Source: an uncultured Erysipelotrichaceae bacterium (GTDB taxonomy: Bacteria > Bacillota_I > Bacilli_A > Erysipelotrichales > Erysipelotrichaceae). Taken from it: DNA of 64,000 nucleotides. The notes below the pieces were generated by a model. The model ran no database searches, had not been told where the DNA came from, and saw nothing but the letters and a program-made list of their open reading frames with translations. This document shows positions 55,403 through 62,543 of this stretch, piece by piece (within the stretch, counting starts at the first letter, position 1; every line of letters starts with the position of its first letter). Position numbers and translations under genes: made by a program. The stretch is taken from positions 1-64,000 of the forward strand of contig CALVFL010000028.1 of NCBI GenBank assembly GCA_944326825.1, written 5' to 3'.

Positions 55403-56398
55403 TCAATATACTTTTGTGGTTTCTCTTGAAGTAAAGAGATAACTCAAACATTTTTCTTTATCTTCCACTTCCTCATTTTGCAACATCTTCGTCATTAAGC
55501 GCATACTGACTGCACCTAAGTCATAAGACGGGATAGAGAACGAAGAGATAGTCGGTCTTATCATCGAGTTATATTTAGTATCGATGACACAGACGATCTC
55601 CATGTCTTCAGGAACTCTGATGCCGTTTTCTCTGGCAGCATTCAAGACGGCCATGGCTTGTGAATCACGATTGGCGATCACTAAGTTATGACGATGGTCT
55701 TTAAAATACTTAGAAAGGAATTTATAAGAAGAACGGTATTCTTTAGGGATCTCGATGAAGTTGTCGTAGGCCAGACCTTCTTTTTCAAAAGCTCTTTTAG
55801 CACCTTTAAGCATAAACTTAGTGGTATTGACATTCTTGCGGTCTTCTAATAAAGCAATATCTTTTACACCGTTGGCCAGATATTTAAGACACAGCTCATA
55901 GATAGCCTTTTCAAAATCCACATAGACCGAACAGACACTGTCGCCTGAGATCTTGTTGGAGATGACGACGATAGGAATGTTGTATTCATTCAGTAAACTG
56001 ATCGAATCATCGACGATCTTGTCCGAATAGATGATGACGCCGTCCACACGGGATTTGATGATGACATCCACGATCTTATCGACATCAGTGATCCCTTCGG
56101 TGATGGTATGCAGCATGATGTTGTAATTATAGATCCTCGCTACATCTAAAAGACCGTTGATCACTTGACCGGTATAGGTAAAACTGGCTTCCGGAATGAT
56201 CAGGCCGATCGTTGTCGTTTTGGAAAGGGCCAGACCTTGAGCGATGGCATTAGGCTTATAACCCAGTTTTTTGATCGCTTCTTCAACTCTGATCCTGGTC
56301 GGAGCCTTAACGACACTTGAACCGTTGATGACTCTTGAAACCGTCGCTAAAGAAACACCGGCCTCCTTAGCTACTTCATAGATCGTTACTCTTTTCAT
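55403..56398 (-). CDS. ccpA: LacI-family regulator, CcpA-like
   Basis: 331 residues. Helix-turn-helix VTIYEVAKEAGVSLATVSRVINGSSVVKAPTRIRVEEAIKKLGYKPNAIAQGLALSKTTTIGLIIPEAS aligns closely with CcpA, then a periplasmic-binding-like core (ALLED, NRDSQAMAVL). CcpA with HPr-Ser46-P represses or activates carbon genes at cre sites; a 12/14 cre-like sequence lies upstream of pfkA-pyk. The start overlaps the upstream helical gene by 23 nt. Gene order murC-ytxG-(ytxH)-ccpA-tyrS matches the Bacillus layout, supporting the call. Confidence 0.85.
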   Translation of the reverse strand: MKRVTIYEVAKEAGVSLATVSRVINGSSVVKAPTRIRVEEAIKKLGYKPNAIAQGLALSKTTTIGLIIPEASFTYTGQVINGLLDVARIYNYNIMLHTITEGITDVDKIVDVIIKSRVDGVIIYSDKIVDDSISLLNEYNIPIVVISNKISGDSVCSVYVDFEKAIYELCLKYLANGVKDIALLEDRKNVNTTKFMLKGAKRAFEKEGLAYDNFIEIPKEYRSSYKFLSKYFKDHRHNLVIANRDSQAMAVLNAARENGIRVPEDMEIVCVIDTKYNSMIRPTISSFSIPSYDLGAVSMRLMTKMLQNEEVEDKEKCLSYLFTSRETTKVY

Positions 56399-57116
56399 CG
56401 TTTTCTTCTTTCTTTGGATCGTCTTCTTCCGGTCTTAACCAGTTCTTTAAAGCTTCAACAGCTTTTTCAGCCAGCTCGATAGTGGCATCTTTGGCTCTTT
56501 CGGTCTTTTCTTTGACCTCCGGACGGTTCATATATTCATTGACGCTGTTTTTAACATTGTTTAAAACTTCGCCAGTCTTCGCAACAGCAGCATTCACTCC
56601 GTCTTTGACCGCTCCGCTTTTAATGCTTTCACCAAGATCCTGGACTTTGTCTTTTAAAAACTCAGCTGAATTTTTAACACCTTCCGATACTTTATCGACA
56701 GCTTCCTGGAATTCTTTGGAATCTTTGACTTCCGTAACTTTAGACTGGGCCTTCTCTTTTAAAGACATGATCGTTTCGCCAGCCGATGAAAGAGTTTCTT
56801 TGACCTTTTCACTGTTTTTTAATTCATCGATCTTCTTAAGAGTAGCTGATGACAGCTCTTTCGATTTAGTTTTGACAAATTCGACCGTAGCCTTCATCTG
56901 TTCAGAATCTTTGACATTTACAGCCATTGTCTTAAGTTTTTCAACAGTCGCACTTAAAACTTCAACCGTCTTGTCTTTAACTTCAGCGATCTTGGCTTTT
57001 AAAGCCTCATCTTTAACATCTTCACCAGCCGTAGTGATCTCATCGATCTTGTTTTTCATCTCTTCGACCGTAACTTCGATCGATTCTTCCAATTCTTTTC
57101 TTTCTTTCTCATCCAT
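56376..57116 (-). CDS. All-helical repetitive protein, YtxH position
   Basis: 246 residues, almost entirely Lys/Glu/Ala/Val helical heptads without Pro in the core and without a membrane helix; VKDSE/VKDKT/NSEKVKE-like units repeat about every 22-33 residues, like LEA or apolipoprotein-type amphipathic helices. It lies where B. subtilis has ytxH, next to the YtxG-like gene, but is longer and lacks the YtxH membrane start. GGAGAATAATT-ATT-ATG. Protein-binding or desiccation-type roles are guesses. The 217-residue frame on the opposite strand is a shadow. Confidence 0.75.
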   Translation of the reverse strand: MDEKERKELEESIEVTVEEMKNKIDEITTAGEDVKDEALKAKIAEVKDKTVEVLSATVEKLKTMAVNVKDSEQMKATVEFVKTKSKELSSATLKKIDELKNSEKVKETLSSAGETIMSLKEKAQSKVTEVKDSKEFQEAVDKVSEGVKNSAEFLKDKVQDLGESIKSGAVKDGVNAAVAKTGEVLNNVKNSVNEYMNRPEVKEKTERAKDATIELAEKAVEALKNWLRPEEDDPKKEENDEKSNDL

Positions 57117-57121
57117 AATAA

Positions 57122-57511
57122 TTATTCTCCTTTGATGATGTCATCGCCACTTGGAATAGGAATACTCTCCTTATTCTTCTTTTTAAAAGTATTAGAAAGT
57201 TTATCTTTGATCGCTTTAGAATTGCGGCTAAGATAATCTTTCGACTGCTTGAAAGCCGTTATGCCGGCTTCATGCACACGATCAACAGTTTGAGAGATCT
57301 TGACAGCTGAATCTAAAGGTGCCTGAATCTTTTTTAGACTCGTATCGACAAGGTCAATGGTCTTATGTGATCTTTTGACAGTTTCATCAAGAGTTTTAAA
57401 TAATTTGATCATTCGATAAAGCAAGACCATGATAAAGACCAGCACTACTAAAATAACTGTCGGCATCAATACATTGGCTAAATCATGAGCTGACTGTAAA
57501 AACGCATCCAT
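57122..57511 (-). CDS. ytxG: DUF948 membrane protein (YtxG-like)
   Basis: 129 residues with one N-terminal membrane helix (LMPTVILVVLVFIMVLLYRMIKLF, about 15-38), then a coiled-coil segment (TLDETVKRSHKTIDLVDTSLKKIQAPLDSAVKISQTVDRV) of DUF948 type. In Bacillus ytxG/ytxH/ytxJ are sigma-B-induced general stress genes; here only ytxG and a YtxH-position gene are present. Own promoter TTGAAA-16-TAAAAT with extended TGT, past the murC stop hairpin. Confidence 0.78.
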   Translation of the reverse strand: MDAFLQSAHDLANVLMPTVILVVLVFIMVLLYRMIKLFKTLDETVKRSHKTIDLVDTSLKKIQAPLDSAVKISQTVDRVHEAGITAFKQSKDYLSRNSKAIKDKLSNTFKKKNKESIPIPSGDDIIKGE

Positions 57512-57540
57512 ACGATACTCCCTTCACTATCTTTTAATCT

Positions 57541-57592
57541 ATTTTAACATTTATGAAAATATTTTCAATACTTATGATAACGCTTTATCATA
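57541..57592 (-). promoter_or_regulatory. ytxG promoter and hairpin at the murC stop codon
   Basis: Minus strand: hairpin TATGATAA-AGCG-TTATCATA (57592-57573), whose first arm contains the murC stop TGA, then TTGAAA (57568-57563), 16-bp spacer, extended -10 TGTTAAAAT (57549-57541). The hairpin has no U-tract. Confidence 0.6.
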
Positions 57593-58892
57593 GATATTCT
57601 TTAACTTCGTGAGCGATATTATATATATCTTTAGATGACATAAAGACTAAGACTTCACCTTTGTACTTGGAGAGTTCTTTAGCTCCTTCTTTATTTTCAG
57701 TTAAGATATGACTGCCTTTGATCCGCTCTTGCAGGTAACTGATGTCGATATCGACTCCATCCTGTTTATCATCAATACTGGTAAAATCCAAAAGATAGAC
57801 TTCATCAGCCAGACTTAAGGCCTTGGCGAAATCATCGACGAAATAATAGACACGGCTGGCCCGATGCGGTTTAAAGATGGCGATGATCTTTTTATCAGGA
57901 TAGCGTTTTTTAGCTGCTTCCAAAGTAACTTTTACTTCGGTCGGATGATGGGCATAATCATCGATGAAGACTGTATCATGATATTCTTCAACGACAAATC
58001 TTCTTTTAGGAGCTTTAAAATGACTTAAGGCCATTTCAATGTTGCGGGGATCAAAACAATGCAATACCGCTAATGAAATGACTCCCAGGGCATCGATCAG
58101 AAGATGGCGGCCGATAAAAGGCAGATTGAAATGAAAGATAAAATTATCTTTAAAGTATAGATCGAAGGTAGTCATATCGTCATCTTCTTCAACATTGACG
58201 GCGACAAAATCATCGCTGTTTTCATCAAAGCCGAAAGAAAAACTCGGTACAGCAATGTTCAGTTTACGGCATTCTTTATCTTCACCATAAAAAAGCACGG
58301 CTTCTTTAACATTATCGACAAATTCCTGATAAGCCGATAGATAATCCTCTTCATCCTTAAAATAATCGACATGGTCGATCTCGATATTGGTGATGATCGC
58401 ATAGTCCGGGTGATAGGCTAAAAAATGCCGGCGGTATTCACAAGATTCCACACACAAGAATTCACTGTCGCTTTCTAAATGTCCTTCTCCATCTCCGATG
58501 AGATAACCGGTATTTTTAAAAGCTGAAAATACCTGCGCCAGCATGGCCGTTGTCGTAGTCTTGCCATGCGATCCGCAGACACTGATCGAATGATAACGTT
58601 TCATCAGTTCGCCTAAAAATTCATGATAGCGATAGCATTTGCACGTCGGATTGTTTCTGGCGGCGACCACTTCTTCAAAATCTTCCAAAAAAGCATTACC
58701 GATGATGACGTTGTAGCCGTCTTTAATATTATCTTTATCAAAAGGCAGGATCTTGATCCCTCTTTTGACAAGTTCATCTTCGGTAAAAAAGTGTTTCTCA
58801 AGATCTGATCCGCTCACCTCTTCGCCGATGTCATATAGCATACTGGCCAAAGCAGCCATGCCTGTACCCTTGATACCGATAAAATAATACAC
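57588..58892 (-). CDS. murC: UDP-N-acetylmuramate--L-alanine ligase
   Basis: First amino acid addition to UDP-MurNAc. 434 residues, GTG start that shares a G with the upstream stop (TAGTG), with GGGAGAG in front. Rossmann start YFIGIKGTGMAALASMLYDIGEEVSGSD, ATP loop GSHGKTTTTAMLA, DYAHHPTEV, and the C-terminal IFKPHRASRVYYF. In Bacillus murC also heads the ytxG region. It follows the disordered SPI[FY]G protein. Confidence 0.95.
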   Translation of the reverse strand: MYYFIGIKGTGMAALASMLYDIGEEVSGSDLEKHFFTEDELVKRGIKILPFDKDNIKDGYNVIIGNAFLEDFEEVVAARNNPTCKCYRYHEFLGELMKRYHSISVCGSHGKTTTTAMLAQVFSAFKNTGYLIGDGEGHLESDSEFLCVESCEYRRHFLAYHPDYAIITNIEIDHVDYFKDEEDYLSAYQEFVDNVKEAVLFYGEDKECRKLNIAVPSFSFGFDENSDDFVAVNVEEDDDMTTFDLYFKDNFIFHFNLPFIGRHLLIDALGVISLAVLHCFDPRNIEMALSHFKAPKRRFVVEEYHDTVFIDDYAHHPTEVKVTLEAAKKRYPDKKIIAIFKPHRASRVYYFVDDFAKALSLADEVYLLDFTSIDDKQDGVDIDISYLQERIKGSHILTENKEGAKELSKYKGEVLVFMSSKDIYNIAHEVKEYL

Positions 58893-59590
58893 TACTTCTC
58901 TCCCTTTTCATCATCGAATAAACTGATGTCATCATTAGCGATATAAGTTTCATCATTCGGCTTTTCGAGGATATCTTCAAGCGAACGGTTGGCAAAATCA
59001 TTGCTGGTGACACTATGCAGGTTTCTGGCAAAGTAAGCTTTAAAGTATTCTTCATCATTTACTTCGCTTTTGACTTCTTTTTGACTGACGGTCTTTTCTT
59101 CTTTTAAAGTTTCAGCAGAAACTGCTTTATCTTTGGTTTCTTCACTTTTGATCTTGATGATGTCATCTTTTTTATCATTTATCTCAATAGCACCATAGAT
59201 AGGAGAAAGGACTGTTCCGATCTTGCTTTGAGAAGCGCTTTTAGAACCGGTGATCGAAGGAGCGATAAAAGAATGATTCTCATGATTGGTCTTAAGCACC
59301 CCAAAGATCGGGCTCATTGGCGGTTGTGATTCGTATTTGCCGTTATTATATTCATTTTTGACCTGATAAGTACGGGTCTTGACAGTATTGACATCGATGC
59401 CGAAAGAACTCTTTGGCTTGCTTAAAACATCGTTTTTAGCGATGTCATCCTCCTTAATGGCAACTTCCTTTTTTTGCGGCGTTTTATTGACAACTGCCGG
59501 CTTGATTGGTTGTGGTTCTATTTGAGGTCTGCTTTCTTTTTCTTCCTCTTCAGGTACTGATTCAAATATCAGATCTAAAAACTTCTTCAT
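58892..59590 (-). CDS. Disordered protein with two SPI[FY]G motifs
   Basis: 232 residues, rich in K/E/S/D/N, no signal peptide or membrane helix, largely disordered by composition. It starts MKKFLDLIFESVPEEEE, with two related boxes in the middle (PPMSPIFGVLK near residue 92 and TVLSPIYGAIE near residue 128) and acidic ends (DISLFDDEKGE). I recognise no family; paired SPI[FY]G peptides suggest short binding motifs for one partner. AAAGGAGAAAAG-ATG-type start. It directly precedes murC with a 1-nt overlap, so it is made together with a peptidoglycan enzyme. Confidence 0.7.
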   Translation of the reverse strand: MKKFLDLIFESVPEEEEKESRPQIEPQPIKPAVVNKTPQKKEVAIKEDDIAKNDVLSKPKSSFGIDVNTVKTRTYQVKNEYNNGKYESQPPMSPIFGVLKTNHENHSFIAPSITGSKSASQSKIGTVLSPIYGAIEINDKKDDIIKIKSEETKDKAVSAETLKEEKTVSQKEVKSEVNDEEYFKAYFARNLHSVTSNDFANRSLEDILEKPNDETYIANDDISLFDDEKGEK

Positions 59591-59604
59591 TTCACTTTTC
59601 TCCT

Positions 59605-60264
59605 TTATTCAGCATTTTCTTCAGCCGTTTCATCATCAGGCAAAATATCCTGTCCGATCAATTCTTCAAGACTGCCGGAAGACGGGATGATGACCTTAAA
59701 GAGATCGACCTGCTCTTTTTCATAATCGATGGTTTCTTTATTGGAAAAAGACTTGATCACAAGCTCCGTTTCCACATCGACATTGGACGAGAGGATCAGC
59801 ATCTTCTTTAAAGTAGATACTACATAATTATTATATACGTTAGCAGCCAAACTGACAGCAAAATTAGATACGATCAGGATATAATTATCGTCATATTCGT
59901 ATATCTTCACCTTATTTTCTATATCATTTATAACGACTGTCTTCTGATAGATGAGATTATCATCGCTGTAAGTTTTATCATCAGCCGTTTTCAAAGTATA
60001 GTAAGCATCGTTGATGATGTTAGAAACATTCAAAGTGAAAAGTATCTCTATCCCCTGATATTCAAAGATATTATATGTATCATGAGAAACAAGGTTATCT
60101 ACATCTCTTGGTTTATAAAAACGGTAGTAGGTCTTTGAGTGATTGGGAGCGTGGGCGGTATCGTTTAATGAACCTATCATCTTATCTAGATCGCCCGTCA
60201 GATCATCAGTGACCTGACAGCCGCAAAGAAATACCAGCAAAAAACAAATAAAGATCTTTTTCAT
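59605..60264 (-). CDS. Unrecognised lipoprotein
   Basis: 219 residues; lipobox LCGC (IFICFLLVFLCGCQ, Cys near 15). Extracellular part has a Tyr-rich beta region (SKTYYRFYKPRD, YEYDDNYILIVSNFAVSLAANVYNNYVVSTLKKMLILSSNVD) and an acidic tail (PDDETAEENAE). Not a family I recognise. Extended -10 TGTTAGAAT lies 6 nt before the ATG with no ribosome site, so this should be a leaderless gene and the start of a unit with the SPI[FY]G gene and murC. Confidence 0.75.
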   Translation of the reverse strand: MKKIFICFLLVFLCGCQVTDDLTGDLDKMIGSLNDTAHAPNHSKTYYRFYKPRDVDNLVSHDTYNIFEYQGIEILFTLNVSNIINDAYYTLKTADDKTYSDDNLIYQKTVVINDIENKVKIYEYDDNYILIVSNFAVSLAANVYNNYVVSTLKKMLILSSNVDVETELVIKSFSNKETIDYEKEQVDLFKVIIPSSGSLEELIGQDILPDDETAEENAE

Positions 60265-60270
60265 ATCTTT

Positions 60271-60279
60271 ATTCTAACA
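60271..60279 (-). promoter_or_regulatory. Extended -10 of the lipoprotein-SPI[FY]G-murC unit, leaderless
   Basis: On the minus strand TGT-TAGAAT (60279-60271), then 6 nt to the ATG at 60264. Same spacing as rodA, ispH and the helicase gene. Confidence 0.6.
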
Positions 60280-60296
60280 CATTTTGTTTGATGATA

Positions 60297-60635
60297 CTAA
60301 GGGTTGCAAAGATAGCCTGAACTTTGAAGAGCAGCTGTCGTCATCCAAAGGTCATAGTTTTCTTTTTCAAGCAAAAAAGTCCTATGTAAAAGATAGCCGT
60401 CCTTCGTCTTTTTGACATCATAATTTAAAGACCACTCGTCAAGATATTCTTCACTCAGTTCTTCAACGCTCAGATCGATAGTCTTATCAACGCTTAATAA
60501 GCGGTTATGTGAAGCTTTGAGTTCTACTTTGATGCTGAAAGGCTCTTTATCAAAAGTACAGATAGTGATCATAGGTTCTTTCTTGCAAGAAGCAAGCAGC
60601 AAGATCCATAAAAGAGTCAATATTTTAGATTTCAT
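60297..60635 (-). CDS. Unrecognised small lipoprotein
   Basis: 112 residues from ATG 60635 (an in-frame TTG lies 3 codons upstream). Signal with lipobox LASC (KILTLLWILLLASCKK). The rest (TICTFDKEPFSIKVELKASHN, LDEWSLNYDVKKTKDGYLLHRTFLLEKENYDLWMTTAALQSSGYLCNP) contains two further Cys that could pair outside the cell. 20 nt after the SAF gene, so in its operon. Function unknown. Confidence 0.72.
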   Translation of the reverse strand: MKSKILTLLWILLLASCKKEPMITICTFDKEPFSIKVELKASHNRLLSVDKTIDLSVEELSEEYLDEWSLNYDVKKTKDGYLLHRTFLLEKENYDLWMTTAALQSSGYLCNP

Positions 60636-60655
60636 AATTCCCAAATAAGATGATC

Positions 60656-61366
60656 TTAGCTTTGAGATCTTTCAAAGAGTGCTTTGAATTCACTTTCTGC
60701 ATTGAAAGATGTGATCTGGTCTTCATAAGTATCTTCAGGAACGATCAGTGATACTTCTCCGATCTTTAAAGCTTCATTCAAGATACCCACATATTCTTCC
60801 TGAAGGTTTAAAGTCAAGATGTAAGCTTTTGAAACTGTGTCGCTGCTTAAGATCTTCTTGCCGTCTTTATCATAGATCTCGCCGATCTTGACATGATCGA
60901 ACAGAAGATCGCTTTTGATCTGCTGATCATTTTCAACAGTCAGATAAAGATCGATACTCATGCCTTTAATCAAAGATGAAGGATTGACTTTGATGTCATC
61001 TATAAACAGATCATAGCTGACATAGCCTTCTTCTTTTTTAAGATAGACCCCATCTTTACTTTCGTCTTTGTCTTCCAAAGAACCCTTATAAAAGAAAGCA
61101 TTTCGCAAAACAGTATAATCCATGATCGGATTTTTGCCGATGATCTCTTCTTTTGAAATAATGACATTGTCCATGATGAAAGCTTTAGGAAGACTGATCT
61201 TTTTAAGATCGGACTCTGCGATGATCTCTTTTGGTTTGATGAGCCGATCAGCAACATAGACATCGACTTTCTCTAGACTGAAATAGACAAAAAGAAAAGC
61301 GATCAGGATGCTTAAAAATGAAATGATAATCAAAGTGATGTTTAATAAAGTCGTTTTTGAGTGCAA
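60656..61366 (-). CDS. SAF-domain membrane protein, CpaB/FlgA-like
   Basis: 236 residues, TTG start at 61366 with AAGGAGG 5 nt upstream (the frame's first TTG at 61381 has no ribosome site). One N-terminal membrane helix (LLNITLIIISFLSILIAFLFVYFSL, about 8-32), then the SAF domain (VDVYVADRLIKPKEIIAESDLKKISLPKAFIMDNVIISKEEIIGKNPIMDYTVLRNAFF), then a beta-rich domain. CpaB-type proteins belong to Tad pili, FlgA-type to flagella; no such genes are visible. Possibly an antifreeze/pilus-like envelope protein in its own right. Followed by a small lipoprotein. Confidence 0.72.
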   Translation of the reverse strand: MHSKTTLLNITLIIISFLSILIAFLFVYFSLEKVDVYVADRLIKPKEIIAESDLKKISLPKAFIMDNVIISKEEIIGKNPIMDYTVLRNAFFYKGSLEDKDESKDGVYLKKEEGYVSYDLFIDDIKVNPSSLIKGMSIDLYLTVENDQQIKSDLLFDHVKIGEIYDKDGKKILSSDTVSKAYILTLNLQEEYVGILNEALKIGEVSLIVPEDTYEDQITSFNAESEFKALFERSQS

Positions 61367-61415
61367 GATGACCTCCTTCAAAAAGTTATAGACTCAAAAG
61401 TTATAAAATCCTAAT

Positions 61416-61447
61416 AAAAAAGGTATGATCATTTAGACCATACCTTC
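61416..61447 (-). terminator. Terminator of the Rnf operon
   Basis: AAGGTATGATC (61421-61431) / GACCATACCTT (61437-61447), 11 bp with one G-U pair and a 5-nt loop, then TTTTTT on the minus strand. It closes the operon right after the short rnfB. Confidence 0.85.
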
Positions 61448-61451
61448 AGTT

Positions 61452-61760
61452 TTATATCGATTTTACTTTTAAAGTATTGCCGTCAGGACCAGGCGTAGAA
61501 TTCAGATAATCTACGATCTCTGCCCTTCTTTCCGGTTTGCATGGGCGGCAGTTGACTGTATCGGTTTCGCCGTTTACCAATGCGGCAGCTAAACCGCTGC
61601 AGCCGGGATGACCGCAGCTTCCGCAGTTATATCCGGGAAGCATCTCAGTAACTTTTTCAAGTCTTTCATCTACTTCCACTTTGAAAACGACAGCCGCAGC
61701 ATATAAGATCAAGCCCATGGCACAGCCAAGCACCAGCATAACGATTAACGCTTCAATCAT
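61452..61760 (-). CDS. rnfB: Truncated RnfB: membrane anchor plus first Fe-S motif only
   Basis: 102 residues from ATG 61760 (AAAGGAGATAAT in front), against about 280 in typical RnfB. Kept: the N-terminal hydrophobic helix (EALIVMLVLGCAMGLILYAAAVVF), then CGSCGHPGCSG...CRPC near residue 45-75, matching the C-x2-C-x4-C-x(~16)-C motif of RnfB's membrane-proximal [4Fe-4S] cluster. Absent: the two ferredoxin-type CxxCxxCxxxCP domains. A strong terminator follows the stop, so this is not a window artefact. Ferredoxin would have to dock without the usual cluster chain. Confidence 0.85.
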   Translation of the reverse strand: MIEALIVMLVLGCAMGLILYAAAVVFKVEVDERLEKVTEMLPGYNCGSCGHPGCSGLAAALVNGETDTVNCRPCKPERRAEIVDYLNSTPGPDGNTLKVKSI

Positions 61761-61968
61761 TTTTATTATCTCCTTTATTGTAATCATGGATCGGATTGTT
61801 CATGCAGGAAGTGACCTTGCAGCCATCACAGTTCGCCTTGAGATTCTCACAACCCTTGGGTTTTGGCGTCTTGTGATTAAAGTAATAAGCAGAGCAATAT
61901 ATCCCCGCCATCACAGCAAAGAGTATCACTGCACAAACGATGCCGTAAATGCTAAATACAGTATCCAT
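61753..61968 (-). CDS. Small Cys-rich membrane protein inside the Rnf operon
   Basis: 71 residues. One membrane helix (IYGIVCAVILFAVMAGIYCSAYYF, about 7-30) followed by a soluble tail with CENLKANCDGCKVTSC, spaced C-x6-C-x2-C-x4-C, a plausible metal or Fe-S site, ending NNPIHDYNKGDNKND. Start shares its A with the rnfA stop (TAATG) and its end overlaps rnfB by 8 nt. I know of no named Rnf subunit like it. It may contribute a cluster missing from the short RnfB; that is inference. Confidence 0.75.
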   Translation of the reverse strand: MDTVFSIYGIVCAVILFAVMAGIYCSAYYFNHKTPKPKGCENLKANCDGCKVTSCMNNPIHDYNKGDNKND

Positions 61969-62543
61969 TACACAATGCCTGCAAAACCGCTAAAGGCCAA
62001 AGCCATCAAAGCAGCTACGACTAATGCGACCGGATTGCCTTTCCAGGAAGGAAGGGTATCGGCGCTGTCTAGTCTTTCTCTCAAGCAAGAGAAAAGATAA
62101 AGTACAAGCATAAATCCTAACGGAACAGAAATAGAATTAACGATCGTTTCAATAAGATCGTAGCCTTGAGTAATATTGTCTTGAGCCACGAATAAGACTA
62201 CACAGTTAGTAGTGATTAGCGGCAGATAGATACCCAAAGACTTATAAAGTGAAGCACTGTATTTCTTGATGAACATTTCAGTAAACTGTACGAAAGTAGC
62301 GATTACTAAAATGAATGAAATAAGCTGCATGTATTCGATCTTGAAAGGAACAAGTACCAGATGGTAAAGGGCGTAAGTTATAAGCGAAGCGCCAAAGATG
62401 ACAAAGATAACGGCTACACCCATACCGATGGCACTCTTGGAATTCTTGGATACGCCAAGGAAAGGACAGATACCTAAGAATTGCGATAAAACAACGTTAT
62501 TGATTATAACGGCAGCTAAAGCCATTGACAGTAATTCAGTCAT
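61968..62543 (-). CDS. rnfA: Rnf complex subunit RnfA
   Basis: 191 residues, six hydrophobic segments. Opening LLSMALAAVIINNVVLSQFLGICPFLGVSKNSKSAIGMGVAVIFV and the later YLPLITTNCVVLFVAQDN match the RnfA/NqrE family, including the symmetric Cys positions (GICPF and TNCVV) that hold the intramembrane [2Fe-2S] in Nqr/Rnf structures. Forms the cation/electron core with RnfE. Start overlaps the rnfE stop (TAATG). Confidence 0.95.
   Translation of the reverse strand: MTELLSMALAAVIINNVVLSQFLGICPFLGVSKNSKSAIGMGVAVIFVIFGASLITYALYHLVLVPFKIEYMQLISFILVIATFVQFTEMFIKKYSASLYKSLGIYLPLITTNCVVLFVAQDNITQGYDLIETIVNSISVPLGFMLVLYLFSCLRERLDSADTLPSWKGNPVALVVAALMALAFSGFAGIV

Noticed and set aside
56482-57135. 217-residue frame opposite the helical protein
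   Set aside because: Reverse-complement echo of Lys/Glu-rich codons giving Phe/Ser/Leu-rich sequence; no start signal.
60656-61366. CpaB of a Tad pilus locus
   Set aside because: No CpaA, CpaF, TadB/C or pilin genes are adjacent; only the SAF fold is shared.
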